Source: Platycnemis pennipes (Eukaryota > Arthropoda > Insecta > Odonata > Platycnemididae). From it: 64,000 nucleotides of DNA. Shown here in pieces: positions 26,691-37,905 of this stretch; positions within the stretch are counted from its first letter, which is position 1, and every line of letters starts with the position of its first letter. The DNA lies in assembly GCA_933228895.1 (NCBI GenBank), contig OW121850.1, positions 25,801,773 through 25,865,772 of the forward strand, written 5' to 3'. A program made the translations under genes and the position numbers. Below the pieces are notes generated by a model, which did no database searches, was not told the DNA's origin, and was given only the letters and a program-made list of their open reading frames with translations.

Positions 26691-27640
26691 CCGAATTCTG
26701 ACCTCGATACAAGCCATTCCCTTTGCGCAGCGCTCTCTTCTTTAACCCGCAACTGATGCTGACTCCACTCGCATCTCATTTTTTTTGTGTTTTAATGAAT
26801 GCGCAATCTCTCTTTTCTTCCGCGGATCAAATTCAAAACCGACCCTTAACGGCGATAACTAACTTGTCTCGTCTTATCTCCCCGTCCACTTCCCGAACTC
26901 TAATTCCCTTCTGCTTTCGGGGACACTGCCTCCATCTCCTCTGTCCTCCCTCCACGCCACCCTCTGCCCACCACCACGCCCTCTCGCTTGCATTTACTCG
27001 CCTCTCCCCCCCCATTGCCGTTCTCCCATTGCGCTGTTCATGCCACCACCCCCGCTGCCTCCCCCAAGGAGACCTCTCCCCCTCGCCACTTGCCTGCCAT
27101 CCTCCCACTCTTCATCTCTTCACTCCCTCTCTTCCCACAATTCCCTCTCCTCTTCCTCCCCAGCCTCTCATTTCCTCCTCCTCCTCCCCTTCGCCTTTTT
27201 ATAGTAGGTTCGTCCATTCTCATCTTTCTCCCTTTTTCCTCCTCTTCCTCTCCGGCCCTGCTCTCTTCCCCTTTTTGCGTGTCGAAAGTAGAAGCTCTTC
27301 CTACCTTCCTCGTCGTCCCCAAGCGCCTACCTTTGCCGGTCTTTAGGTTTTCTCCGCCTCTCCCCGTTTTCACCCCCGCCCGTAGTTCTCCCCTAACTAG
27401 GTATACAACCTTCCTTCCTCGCTGCTCCCTTCCGTCCCTCCACCCTCCCTGTCCGTGAGCCACCCCGTTCTCCCCCGAACCCTCATCCACCCCCTTCCTC
27501 CTCCCTCCCACATCTCCTCCATATCTCTCTCCCTCTCTCACTTTGGCTTGGAAAACCCCCGACCACGAAAGCGGTTCTCTCCTCCCCGGCGTTGCCAACC
27601 TATTGCCTCGGGGTTGAAAGCAGAAACAAAGCAAACACAC
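26691..27640. other. Largest C/T-rich island
   Basis: Roughly 900 bases, pyrimidine-dominated on the plus strand from 26930 to 27560. Frames of 156 to 207 codons occur on both strands; the plus frames are Pro/Ser/Leu-rich and the minus frame Gly/Arg/Glu-rich, as expected from the strand bias. No conserved motif is visible, so no gene is called. Confidence 0.55.
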
Positions 27641-28560
27641 TTAGGCCCCGGAGAGTGGCGAAGTTTTGAAAAGGTGTATTTATGTAAGCAAAACAGGCTC
27701 CGTTGCGAAATAAAACGTATTTTTTTTCAACGCTGTTACTTTGTGGCGGTCACCGGATTTAGAGCCATGACGCCATTTTTCACTTGATACACTCAGATGA
27801 GAAAGATTGCCAAGTTTTGTCTTTTCACCGCTCATGTGTAACCGAATGGAAATTATTCAAATGCATTTACCTGTTTTCTCTACTACTAGGACACATATCG
27901 TGAATATCCGAATTGATATTTCATTTTGGATGATGCCTATTGAGTGCCTTGGATTAAAATGCAGCAGTTGAATTGTCGCATTATAGGCTAAAGTTTAATT
28001 ATTAATTAGCTTTTAATTCTATAATCTTATCTTTTTTATGCATGGCTGGTAATTGTAGCACAAATACGTTGTACTGGGACATCGTTCACCAGTTTTATTG
28101 GCAACGCACTGATTTCTAGCAAACTCACACGGTAAAACTACCCGCAGCGTTAACAAGTGAAGTTGACATAGTAATCCAGAAACGCTCATGCCTGTTAGTT
28201 TCTTGCGTCCACATCAATATTTCAATATGCTGAAAACTGAAGTCGCCGAAGAAATTTGATGGGAAGAGCTATCAGTGAACTCTTTTTCTAGTGCTTCTGA
28301 AATTACTGCATTTCAAACTTCCGCTTCAAATATTCTTTTTAAAGATCTTTAGTGTTCTTTTATCCAATCGTACTTGTATTCACATCATAAAAACCTCCTG
28401 TTCTGTTTATAAGAGTTAAAATCATTTTAAAGAAGTATTTAAGCGGTGTAGCGTCATCATAGAGAGAACCCAAGGCCATAATTTACCTCGAACAAATTAT
28501 GAACAAGCGCAGTCAATAGGCTATTAGTTGTTCTTTTTTTTTAGCGATAACTCGAATATT
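27641..28560. other. AT-rich stretch, nothing recognised
   Basis: Spacer between islands with no supported feature. Confidence 0.45.
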
Positions 28561-29060
28561 CCAGGAATGTTGGTAGCACTTTCTCCTCCACCCTGTAAGA
28601 TTTCAACCCCCATTCCCCCCTTCATCCCCCAACCGACCCTTCCCCTGGGGTCTCCCTGTCCACCCACCCACCTTCTCACTCTTCATATTCCCACCTCCCA
28701 TCCCTCTCTCACCCCCTCCCCCCCCAGTGGCTCTTTGCATAACCCCCGAATTTTCGAGTCAACTTCCTGTTCCATTCTACCCCGGACTTTCGGGGAAGAG
28801 AAGAGGGGGGGGATGAGGGAGGGGCGTGGGCTCTCCATTTACTTCATCCTCCACCCTCTTGCTACTTCCGCGCGCGCATAATATCATTCGTGTCGGGGTG
28901 TTATTCGTCTTTAAAACCATCGCACCCTCTTACTCTCGACGCGCGTGTAATCGTCGCCATTCTCTCGTTTTACGACGCGCGTTATTAGTTAATTGCCCCA
29001 GGAGTCGAAGGCGAGCACGGTTCACTTGACCGTGCTCGCACACGAAGCGTACGCCAACTC
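28561..29060. other. GC island: C/T-rich, G-rich, then CpG-rich
   Basis: C/T-rich at 28570-28780, a short G-rich run at 28795-28835, then CpG-rich DNA with several CGCG steps to about 29050. It ends in the perfect hairpin at 29011-29039. Confidence 0.5.
29011..29039. repeat. GC-rich hairpin, 11-bp perfect stem
   Basis: GCGAGCACGGT at 29011-29021 pairs exactly with 29029-29039 around a 7-base loop. There is no T run after the stem. It may be a protein-binding palindrome or a structural site. Confidence 0.85.
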
Positions 29061-29216
29061 TATTTTCTTCCCCCTGAACAGCCACATATTTTGCGCCTGG
29101 ATACGTTGCTATTATATGCCCCTCATCCTGTATCAGAGGTGACTCAATAATGAAAGAGCCACCCCAGGTTTCCTTTCCCGGAATTAGGAGTTCGTCTGAA
29201 GCGGAAATGAGTCATA

Positions 29217-29462
29217 TTACGGTGGAAAGTCAATCTGCCAGATGCCCGGCATCCTGATCCCCTTGTTTCTCGTCAATTTTCCGTGTCGAGCGCCAAGCAC
29301 TTGCCCGTGATTAAGTTTCACATGCCAGCCATTAATATTCAGTGTAATGGCTTTATCTTGAGTTATGGTGAAAACGAAATTAGGATATTTACCTTGATCG
29401 CTCAATGAGACTCCCGTACTTTCACCGAAGTAGTGGTTTGCACATTTACCCGCGTCATAACT
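29217..29462 (-). CDS. Unrecognised open frame, 81 codons, doubtful
   Basis: A stop-to-stop minus-strand frame of 81 codons with balanced amino acids and no simple-sequence bias (for example GKYPNFVFTITQDKAITLN near residues 25-43). The only Met is late in the frame, so if real it would be an exon rather than a complete gene. The DNA beside it is not island-like. No family is recognised, and chance remains likely. Confidence 0.15.
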   Translation of the reverse strand, partial: SYDAGKCANHYFGESTGVSLSDQGKYPNFVFTITQDKAITLNINGWHVKLNHGQVLGARHGKLTRNKGIRMPGIWQIDFPP

Positions 29463-30520
29463 TCATAGTTGTTTTCACTAGATCGTATTATGAAATCGAA
29501 GAGACTACATTATTGAACAAACAATTGACTTCTACGTCCTACGCTAAGCCTACTTGGAGTGCTTCTTATCCTGAAGAATGTTGAATTGATAAATCAGTCG
29601 GTACACTACTATGAATAATTCACAATCTCAGAGAAATACAATTTCTTAATTATTAAGTTCCTTTCTTTTCCTGGTAAGTACGACTTTAAAGCTCAATTAT
29701 TGGCTACAAACCTCGAAAACTCTCTTTGTTTGGACAGTCTATCCTCACTTAACTATACTTATATTTACTGATTCATCGCTTGAGACATGCTGCTTATATT
29801 TGGCATTTAATATTTTTCTTGATAATTGCCCATCAATATTGAGGCCGCATCTAATGTGACTCATTCTTTCCATTTCTTATTTACTTAATTCCTACCCTTA
29901 ATGATAATTGCGTTACCCATAATCACCTGTTGCCTCTTTGTACATCTCTATCGTAATTTCCAACTTCAGATTCCACATGCAGGGGGTCAACGAGAATTTT
30001 TCCCGTACTCGTCAGCAAAAAGTGCAATAAGTTGATTTTCAATCTCCAAGATTGTCCCAATCTCCAAGGTAATAAACCAAGTTGATTTTCAATCTCCAAG
30101 ATAATGAAACCATATATTCCGCTCTCTCACGGTAAATCATTTTTATTCAATTATTGTAACATTATATTACGCACGGAAGAAGATTGCCACTAGTAAATTA
30201 ATTAATAAGTTTCCCCCAAAATCTTCCTTCATATTTTTGTCTAAGTACTGGAAATATAAGTCCATCTAAGTTTTACAGTTGTATGAATTAAATTAGGCAT
30301 TTGTATAGGTGTTCATAAACCTTACACTGTTGGTACAATTCAAGGTGCTCAATTTTTAGCACTCTAGAGAAAAGAATTTCCTCTAGACTATAGATTCATC
30401 ACCTCATCGCTGGAGGTTTTCTTAGCTTGTTGGGTTTCAAGCGGTTAGCTGGTAAATGTGTGTTCACGAGAGGGTTGTTAAAATCGGATTTGATCAACGA
30501 TATTGAGCACGGAAGGAATC
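29463..30520. other. AT-rich stretch with a short direct repeat
   Basis: AT-rich. It contains the 24-bp direct repeat at 30029-30102, listed separately, and nothing else I can name. Confidence 0.45.
30029..30102 (+). repeat. 24-bp direct repeat, period 50
   Basis: AAGTTGATTTTCAATCTCCA, then AGAT, occurs at 30029-30052 and exactly again at 30079-30102. A third partial copy (AATCTCCAAGG) lies between them. This suggests local slippage or template switching. Confidence 0.9.
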
Positions 30521-31240
30521 GTTCCTCTCGGTGGATTAGCTCCTCAGATACCAGACTATTGGTGGCACTTGCTCTCATTGCCTCTCGCTTCCTTCATATT
30601 TTTCTCTCGTTTGCTTTTCTTCACCCCTCCCTTACTACTTCCAACCCCCCATCCCCATCGTGCAGTCCCCACCCCCTCTCAAACCCATTCGCCGTTATCT
30701 CTCCCTCCCTCTCACAACCCTTCCATCCCCACAGCTAATTTCCTCATCCACTTCAAAACTTCCAACCCCTCCTCTTACTCTGCACCCTCTATCTCACCTT
30801 CGTTTCCTCCTCCGTCTTCCCCCCTTCCTTACATATTTCTTCTCTCCTTCCTCTTCTTCTCTCCCTCTCCAATTCATACTCAGTCGACCGCCCACTTCTG
30901 CGTCCGAGGAGACCTCTTTCTTACCCCTTCCTTTTCTTTACCTCCCCCTCTCTCAGTGCCACCACTCCTTTGGGCCCGTTGGGGTTTCCCTCCACCCTCT
31001 TCCCACTCCCCACAAATTCACCTCTCGTGTCTCCCCGACCCCCCCCTCCAACCCCTTACTCCCCTCTCTCTCTCTCCCACCCCTCCTTTCTTATTCCAAC
31101 CCTCCGGGGAGAGCGAGAGGGAGAGTGGTGTGGGCCAGGCGTGGAGAGGGATGCGTGGTTTCCAAAGAGGGGAACGAGGTGCTTATGTTAGTGCAGGAGG
31201 AGGAATACTTGTTCCTTCCCTTTCTCCCATGCAAAGGGAG
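30521..31240. other. GC island: C/T-rich then G/A-rich
   Basis: Plus strand C/T-rich from about 30580 to 31100, then G/A-rich from 31105 to 31205. Frames of 207 and 246 codons are Pro/Ser/Leu-rich and turn Gly/Glu/Arg-rich after the switch. They are composition artefacts. A GA microsatellite follows at about 31291-31302. Confidence 0.55.
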
Positions 31241-31925
31241 TAAAACGGAGGAAAATAAATGGAAAGGCTTTGGGCTGATCTAGATGTTTAGAGAGAGAGA
31301 GAGGTAACGGAGTTAGCGCGAGAGTGATGAAACTCAGTACCGTGGAAGAATTTCTTTTTCCAAAATTATGACTAGCGCTTTTCATCACCACTGTTTTTGA
31401 CTGACTGTTGTTGATTGAGTGAGAGAATGCATGGTCACTCCTTCATAGAGTTCTGAACGAAGTAAATTTTGAGCTATTAAATTACTTTATTGACTGAGAC
31501 GAGGCATTACCTACTTGTCTTGAACATTTAGAACGCAAATTTATAACTAAACAAGTTAAGGCGTCTTTGATTACGTGGTGAGATAAGATATAACATAAGT
31601 AATTTTTTCTCATTCATATGCACCGGTACTGAAAAGTTGCCGTTAATGTATAAGTCTTAGGTTAAGAAGAGACTACAAGACTTATGACATTATTGAAAGA
31701 TTTAAAATGGATTAATTGGAGAATTTTTAGTTGGTGGTATTGAAAGCATTAAAATGTTCTTTAAAATTTTAAAAATTGCAGTGGTATTATACTTTATTAA
31801 TAGCCCCATGGAAATCATCGAATTTTTCGGTACTAGATATGTGCTTTATAAATTTATTTAGTTTTCATGGCCCCGAAAACAACATATATGGTGTTTTATA
31901 TCTGCAGTAACTAATAACAAAATAA
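31241..31925. other. AT-rich stretch, nothing recognised
   Basis: AT-rich spacer. A short inverted repeat (ATAAGTCTT / AAGACTTAT near 31650-31685) is too small to interpret. Confidence 0.45.
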
Positions 31926-32030
31926 ACAAGCATAAACATCCATTACCCAGGAAGTGAAAATCCTCACCGGGCGGGATTCAAACCCTCAACCCTCGGAGAT
32001 TCACCCCACCGCCATCCAGGCCGGTGACCA
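31926..32030 (-). mobile_element. tRNA-derived SINE, partial copy
   Basis: The reverse complement matches the head and early body of the plus-strand copy at 61699-61886. Shared parts are a GGCCGG start, a B-box region ending in CCCGCCCGG or CCCGCCCGGT, then GTGAAAA-type sequence and GGATGTTT. The B-box is decayed (GGGTTTGAATCCCG). The distal body and tail are missing, so the copy is truncated. Confidence 0.7.
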
Positions 32031-33074
32031 TCATTTTATTACTCCATTATGCTAATTACATCAAGAATCTGTCTTGTTTTAAAGAATAATGGTTTAAAGA
32101 GTATGGCTGAAGTACGTAGAATGACTAATATTTCTTTCTAGAGAAGATATCAACAGAAAAGGGCCTCGTCACAATGTAAACCGAGGACACGATCAATAGT
32201 ATACCTACTATTATAAATAAGATGTTTGCATAAATTACCATTGAATAGATTTTTTCAAACTGCTGGTGATATTTAATGCCGCATGAGTTCCAATTTTTTC
32301 AAATGCTTCGCTTTTTTTTTAATACTTGAAGGGACCCCTTATTCTCATTACGTAGCGACATTTGCTTTCCGTCTCCTTTATCGTCGCCCCCGGGTCGAGC
32401 AGCGCAGAGAGAGAGGAACCTTATCGGAGTTTTAAGTGTTCTTAATTGTTAAAGTGGTCGCCCTTATCGAACAAGGTTTCCGAATCTTTGAAACTCTCGT
32501 CTTTTGCCAACACTAAAGATAAGCCTCATTAATTTTTCAAGCAGTTTCTTATAACACCTTGTCTTTACCATAATATTCTTAAAACTTTTTTATGGAACCT
32601 AGTATGATACCGTAGAGGAATTCTTTTCAGTTGAGGCTGAAAACATACCTCCGCTTTCGCGTTCATTAGGTAAAGGTGTTCATTCAGATACATTCCCTTT
32701 AAATCCTGGTGAGGTACATGAGTTTTAAAATATATTTTGAGATTAAACCACCGTGGGCAACCCGGAGGTTGGTATGTTTCGTGTGGGTGAGTTCACTAAG
32801 TGCTCAGCTCAACGACGTGAGGAAAGTCATACATCAAATTGAGGGTTGTTGCTATTCATGTAAGATATTCGGCTTCTCAGAAAACCACTCAGCTTAGCCA
32901 TAGCTGAATGAATCCTAAGAGCCTTCTCCCGTTTTTGGTGTTTGCTTGTAATTCATTACTCTTCATATAATCGTCTCATTATTTAAATATAAAATGATCA
33001 AATATCTGCGTTCAAACACCCAAAGATCTAGCTCAATTTATATTTTAATATATTTCAAGTTGCCTATCCTGTGC
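32031..33074. other. AT-rich stretch, nothing recognised
   Basis: AT-rich DNA between the SINE piece and a retrotransposon fragment. No supported gene. Confidence 0.45.
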
Positions 33075-33180
33075 CACGAAAGAAGTCGGATGTACTGGAG
33101 GCCTTCGAGATGAGGATTTTGAGGAGAATGGAGCATTTCTAACTGATAGATAAAGAGAAAGACTTGTGAACGGTATGCCC
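33075..33180 (+). pseudogene. Non-LTR retrotransposon ORF2 scrap
   Basis: The plus-strand frame reads DVLEAFEMRILRRMEHF and then a stop. This matches the pattern LEAFEMW..RRMxKISW found just after the reverse transcriptase domain in many non-LTR retrotransposon polyproteins. A stop codon and frame loss follow at once (LTDR then stop), so it is dead. Only about 30 residues remain. A longer piece of the same type lies at 37240-37590. Confidence 0.6.
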
Positions 33181-33464
33181 CTGAATTGTATTGAAATGAA
33201 ATTTGAAATAATCAGTCACTCCAGTTTCATTCCGTTTATTATATTGTACACGTACAAATAAAGCATCCAACAACTATGTATATTTCCACTTAAATTTATT
33301 CGGTACAACTAGTCTCAACGCACAGGCGTCATTTTCAGGTACAATTCAATGTTTCTGTGTCGCTGGTATATATACCCAAAATAAGGGGGGTACGCGTGCC
33401 ATTATTGAAATAGCCTTTATTTTCATTTTAACTGCATCCTCAACCCAATCGTGACATTTCGCAG

Positions 33465-33643
33465 AAGAATATGGAGAAATTTCATGAGCTACATGGTCTG
33501 TCGAGAGGTCGAGTCGGTGGTGAACGAGGATCCAGCTTCTTACCCGCTGAATGCAATCTATCGGTTAACGACCAGTGTAACTCGACCGGATAACGAAGAA
33601 GTGGAGGCATCGCGACTCCACCATAATGTTTTGGAATCGCGGC
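33465..33643 (+). CDS. Possible internal exon, about 60 codons
   Basis: A pyrimidine-containing acceptor (GACATTTCGCAG) ends at 33464 and a consensus donor GTAAGT starts at 33644. The frame between is open for about 59 codons, has a mixed composition (for example NEDPASYPLNAIYRLTTSV), and stops within the donor. The minus strand is also open here for 109 codons (33482-33811), so strand and coding status are uncertain. No domain recognised. Confidence 0.2.
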
Positions 33644-33649
33644 GTAAGT

Positions 33650-34350
33650 AGCGCCCGAGTTTGTGTAAATGTAATGGCTCCCTGGGAGGAATGGCGCCAT
33701 ACTTGGTCTTCCCATCGGTCGTACCGCTCTTCTTCTGCAAACCTCGTGGCTCAACTCAACCACCCCATCTCTCTCCCTTGCACATACCCCTAACCCCCAT
33801 ATACTCACCATCCCCTAGACGATAGTGCGGTGAGTAATCCCCAATAAATCCATGGGCCACCACCTCCCAGTCGGTTTCCTCTCACACGAGAGGGAGACGA
33901 GTCAGTTTCTCGTTACTCTCCCTCTCTTTCTCTCTCTCTCTCTCTCTCCTCCACCTTCTCCTTCCACCAACTCTAATTACTCTTGGCTTAAGAAGGGCAC
34001 ATAATGTTTGCGCCAAGGGCTCGAGTTATACGAGATCCCCAAGCTTTCCGGGAGAGGAGGGAAGGTGGGGAGGACGCGCGCGGTTTCCGTTGGAGAGACT
34101 TACGGGGCTCGGCTTCGAGAGTCATGACGATTGAGAGGAAGTGTGGGAGGGATGTTTCTGTGTGTGTGTGAAGAGGAGACGAAGTGGCGGGCAGGGAGGC
34201 GAGCCATATTGGATTCGCTCGACAGCGATTTGAAGTGCATGCTACCCCAATGCCAACGTAAATGCAACGCACAGTATTTCATGTCACGGCATCGCGCCAC
34301 ATTTACATTCGCCAGGCATAAAGTATCGCGCTGGTACTTATGTGCCTTGA
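33650..34350. other. GC-richer patch with CT microsatellite
   Basis: C/T-rich around 33700-33980 with a CT repeat at about 33930-33950, then G/A-rich and CpG-containing to about 34200. Small ORFs overlap on both strands and none is recognised. Confidence 0.45.
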
Positions 34351-34437
34351 GATATCGCTTATGCTAACACATATAATACTATAAACAGGATGTTATCATC
34401 ATTCTATTTTGTTATTTAAATGGCACACTCAGAGCTA

Positions 34438-34734
34438 CACTGTAAAAAGTTGATCTGATTTTCAGTGCGATCTGAATTTAAGCGCTGTCTGGTTGTAAGG
34501 CAGGAACACGGATTCAAGGTGCGGAAGAGGCAGGAACATGGATGGTTGGTACAGGAGCAGTTAAGCAGGAAGCAGAGGAAGCAGGATTCTGGATGGTCTG
34601 ATATTCAGTCGTTCACCTGCTTTATTTTTAGACAAGATAATACTGCTGAAATTCAACATACCCTGTCTTAAAATTGTTGCATCTGAAATTCAGATCGCTT
34701 TTGTACCTTAAAATCAGATCTACTTTTTACAGTG
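34438..34734. mobile_element. 297-bp MITE with TA target sites
   Basis: The left end CACTGTAAAAAGTTGATCTG (34438-34457) matches the reverse complement of the right end with one mismatch over about 25 bases, and similarity continues imperfectly inward for another 20 or more (GCGATCTGAATTT on both arms). Both ends are flanked by TA (34436-34437 and 34735-34736), the target duplication of Tc1/mariner-type transposons. The interior is G/A-rich with loose CAGGAAC repeats and encodes no transposase; the 68-codon frame inside is meaningless. It would need a transposase supplied from elsewhere. Confidence 0.8.
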
Positions 34735-34736
34735 TA

Positions 34737-35260
34737 CTTTAGAGGAGTGTGACAGGACGCACAGCCAACTCATACCTGTTTTTAGTTACCGGTCCCGGTT
34801 TAACCATTAAGTTTAATAAATTTACCTTGCAAGCAAGCTGTTTGTTATGCCATGCATATTTTAATTTTCAACTGCTATCAATGGAGTGGGACACTGCAGG
34901 AAACACTCGATGACCATTTTACACTGTGATGAACACTAATCATGTGAGTCCTGCTCGCATGCCGCATTTGAGAAACTAACCTTGTAACATCCTGCGTCGT
35001 AATCGCCACGGGATACATAATTTTATCGCACGTTACATAAAACCCATATTGCTAAAAAAATAATGTTATCCCTGAACGGAATATCATTTTACTTGTGATT
35101 CAAAATGGAAAGCAATATCAAATACTAGGTATGTATTTTAATGCAATGTCACTTGTGTCAACAAGTTAATGTCTCTTTTTATTTTGATGAAAATTGCGCG
35201 ATCATCATCACAACGTAACGTAAATATCACTCCACATCGCCTGAAAATCGCAAATGGTGG
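34737..35260. other. AT-rich stretch, nothing recognised
   Basis: AT-rich spacer between the MITE and the next island. Confidence 0.45.
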
Positions 35261-35995
35261 TGATATCGTGTGGTACGGGGGCGGAGCGGTCGTTCCTCAC
35301 CCTTGCCGGTCCTCACTCCCCCTCTCGCACGGTGGCTGGATCCGAATGAATGGCTTATAGAGAGATGTCCTCGGCAGGACGTGGAGGCTCGCCTAGGGAG
35401 GCATAGAGGGAGGGTCGGGACGAGTCACCGGTTTACGCCTTCGTGCTCTCAAGGCAGCGGGAGGAGAATGAGGAATGACTGATCGAAGTCCCTATAACCT
35501 CGTTCTCGGGTCCCCTCCCGACGGGGTCGAAGGAAATGGCCCAAGGAGGACACCTCCCCCTCTCCCAGCCTCTTTCTTGATATCCTGCCTTTGCATCCCC
35601 TCCGACCCCGCAGCCCCCCGGCCCCCAAGAATTCACTCCCACGTCCCTTCCCGAACCAATTCCCCCACGTCTTAGTCACCCCACGGCCCCTATTCCTTCC
35701 TTGGTCTATCGAAGGGAGTGGCGTAATGCGATGACTACCTTCGTGTCCCCGCATGCCGATTTGCTCTTCACCCCAATCACCTCCCCAATCCCCCCCCACC
35801 AAATCAAAATTGCTGTGCTCTCCTCGTAACTCCCACCCACCCTCTCCTTCCTGCTTCTATCCGTTCGGCCCCTAACCTCTCCAACACTCCATGGTGCCTC
35901 CATCACGGCAGCCTTCAACCTACTCCGAGAGTAGCAAGGCTCCTCCGCTCGTTCAACCCGGCTTCGTTTGTTTTCGTCACCCAAGGATCAGATCA
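35261..35995. other. Mixed GC island, C-rich in the second half
   Basis: CpG-rich and mixed at 35260-35480, then C-rich on the plus strand at 35500-35900. Frames up to 117 codons on the minus strand are Gly/Arg-rich and compositional. Confidence 0.5.
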
Positions 35996-36129
35996 AGGTG
36001 GTATCTGGTGGAAATATAGCGCTTTATTCTTCCGTGCAGGAGAATCAGATAACTTAACTGGAGAGGTCGCGTGGGATGAATCATTCTCTTTCATTTTTGT
36101 GAGAGTGGTTAGAAGATTTTAAATGTGAT

Positions 36130-36775
36130 TTTGAGGAAGAAGGAGTTTATTGTAGTCGATTCCAATTATTCATTTGGGATCAGAGGCAACGAAAAATCGG
36201 TCTAAATAATGAAGTTGAACGTATGCAGCGAAGATAGGTAAAATTTTTAAAGGGACGCTACGATAACCTTATTAGCGTAACCATCCTATTAAATGACTTA
36301 AATTGGGAATCATTACGGATCGTACGTTGAAATTTAGACAAAATCTCTTAAATAAATGCCAAGATAATATTTTCAGTGATGATGTTAAAAATATTTTCCG
36401 AACCTCAACTTACTATGGTAGACTGGACCATAATCACAAAATCAGAGAAATTGATTGCCGAACTGACAGATTCAAAATGTCCTTTTTTCCTCGTACAATT
36501 AGGGATATGAATAACGGTAAATATATCCAGTAGGAGTGTAGCAATGGATAACATTGTTAGCTGCATGTTGGTATAAGGACTTAAAGCTAACCCAACTAAC
36601 AGCATGTTTTTGCATGTTTGCTTGCTATTTTTATCTTTTTTTAAATAGTGAAGTTTAGAACATTATATTAATATCCTTTTTATGCATGATATGTAGTGCA
36701 TGTTTGGTGAGAATTCACTCCCTGCCACACACCTTTATGGTGGCTTGCAGGGTATTATGTAGATGTAGATAGATG
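36130..36775 (+). pseudogene. 5'-truncated non-LTR retrotransposon (LINE) 3' end
   Basis: The frame from about 36148 reads YCSRFQLFIWDQRQRK and then EVERMQRR, the pattern of the ORF2 region just after the reverse transcriptase in CR1/L2/Jockey-like elements. It is broken by a TAG and by a frameshift near 36320. The second frame ends in YYGRLDHNHKIREI and SFFPRTIRDMNNG, the usual C-terminus of this group, with its stop at 36531-36533. The 3' untranslated part contains a hairpin-like CCCTGC...GCAGGG segment (36719-36752) and ends in a TAGATG-type repeat near 36756-36775, typical of LINE tails. The clade is uncertain. Confidence 0.8.
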
Positions 36776-37239
36776 AAAAAGATGTTGTTACAGCTACGAA
36801 AAGATTCAGAAGTGGGAGGCGTGTTGACATTTGTGTCTAGCTGGATCCATTGAAATTTTCTGTGTTCAAATATCAATGCAAGCCACTTATTAGAACTGGA
36901 TTAGCAATAGAAGTTTTGGAAATTTTAGTCCTTCCCCAGGATATCTGTTACAATTTTGGTCAAAGCAAGATTTAATTTTATCCGGATAAATCAAAATTTG
37001 ACTTATAAAATCGGAAGAGAATCGCTTTGATAGGTGGAGCTGTTATATTAATTGGGTACCACATTGAACCAAGTTACTCATGCAGTGATAACGATAGGAG
37101 AAGAGTTGCTTTGGATTTAAAAACTATCTTCAGGGCAAAATTCTGAGGAAAACTTTTTCCTTAGATTTAAACAAAAGGCTTCCACTACCCCCTTCAATAA
37201 ATTTCGCACAGCCGCCACAACAACCGCACACAAATATCG
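36776..37239. other. Spacer between two LINE fragments
   Basis: AT-rich DNA in which I cannot identify coding or repeat structure. Confidence 0.4.
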
Positions 37240-37590
37240 GGTAGATGGACACTAAATAAACGTGACGAGAAAATATTAGAGGCGTTATGCATGTGGATGT
37301 GGAGAAGGAATGAAAAAATGCGATGCACGGAAAGGTGGACGAAAGATCAAGTGTTGGAAGTGGGTGTGAAAGAAATATTTATGGCCGATATAAGAAGGAA
37401 GAGTAGGTGGATTTAACAGGCAAGTAGGAACAATGGAATGCTGAAAGCTGGTATCAAAGATAGTTGTGAAGATGGAAGGGAAAGAAAAAATAATTTTGCC
37501 AATTTGACGAGGCAAAAAAATATATATTGGACAGAACAAGGAAATGATGTAAGGAAGGAGTTTAGGGGGAGATTGCAATGAGAAGAAGAT
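37240..37590 (+). pseudogene. Non-LTR retrotransposon ORF2 fragment
   Basis: The frame from about 37258 reads KILEALCMWMWRRNEKM, then WTKDQVLEVGVKEI and ADIRRKSRWI, followed by a stop at 37414-37416. This is the post-reverse-transcriptase region of a LINE polyprotein, whose usual form has MWxWRRMEK, a WTDRxTNEEVL-like stretch and a basic R..+W segment. After the stop the related sequence continues in other frames with several stops. It is a different lineage from 36130-36775 and the same type as the scrap at 33075. It is dead and truncated at both ends. Confidence 0.65.
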
Positions 37591-37905
37591 TGAAAGTAAT
37601 CCATCATAACATCCCTTTAACGGAAAATAACCGTCTATCACTTAATGAAAACCCTGTTTCAATAAACGCTTCGAACATACCAGTGAAATAAAGCTTACAA
37701 GAAGGTGTAATTTCAAGACTGGGTATGCAATTGAACTGGGGAGTGAGTTTTGCAGTGGCCAAATTACAATTCCGGCAAAAGGTAAAAAGTAAAACACACT
37801 GGCGCGGCCCTTGTGCCATCCGCGTTGAGTAACTTCAGTGGAGAGTAAAAAGTAGAGCGCAACAGGGCGTGCGGAATTCAGTCTGCGGCTTGTCGGAAAG
37901 AGTAG
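37591..37905. other. AT-rich spacer, nothing recognised
   Basis: Sequence between the LINE fragment and a GC-richer patch. No feature was identified. Confidence 0.4.

Noticed and set aside
26723..27640. Plus and minus frames of 156 to 207 codons in the C/T-rich island
   Set aside because: They overlap on both strands and their Pro/Ser/Leu or Gly/Arg/Glu content follows directly from the pyrimidine bias. No motif or conserved core was seen.
29011..29039. Rho-independent-type terminator
   Set aside because: The hairpin lacks a following T run, and the sequence is eukaryotic in character.
30503..31283. 246-codon and 207-codon plus frames
   Set aside because: Low-complexity translation of a C/T-rich tract that changes character exactly where the DNA turns G/A-rich.
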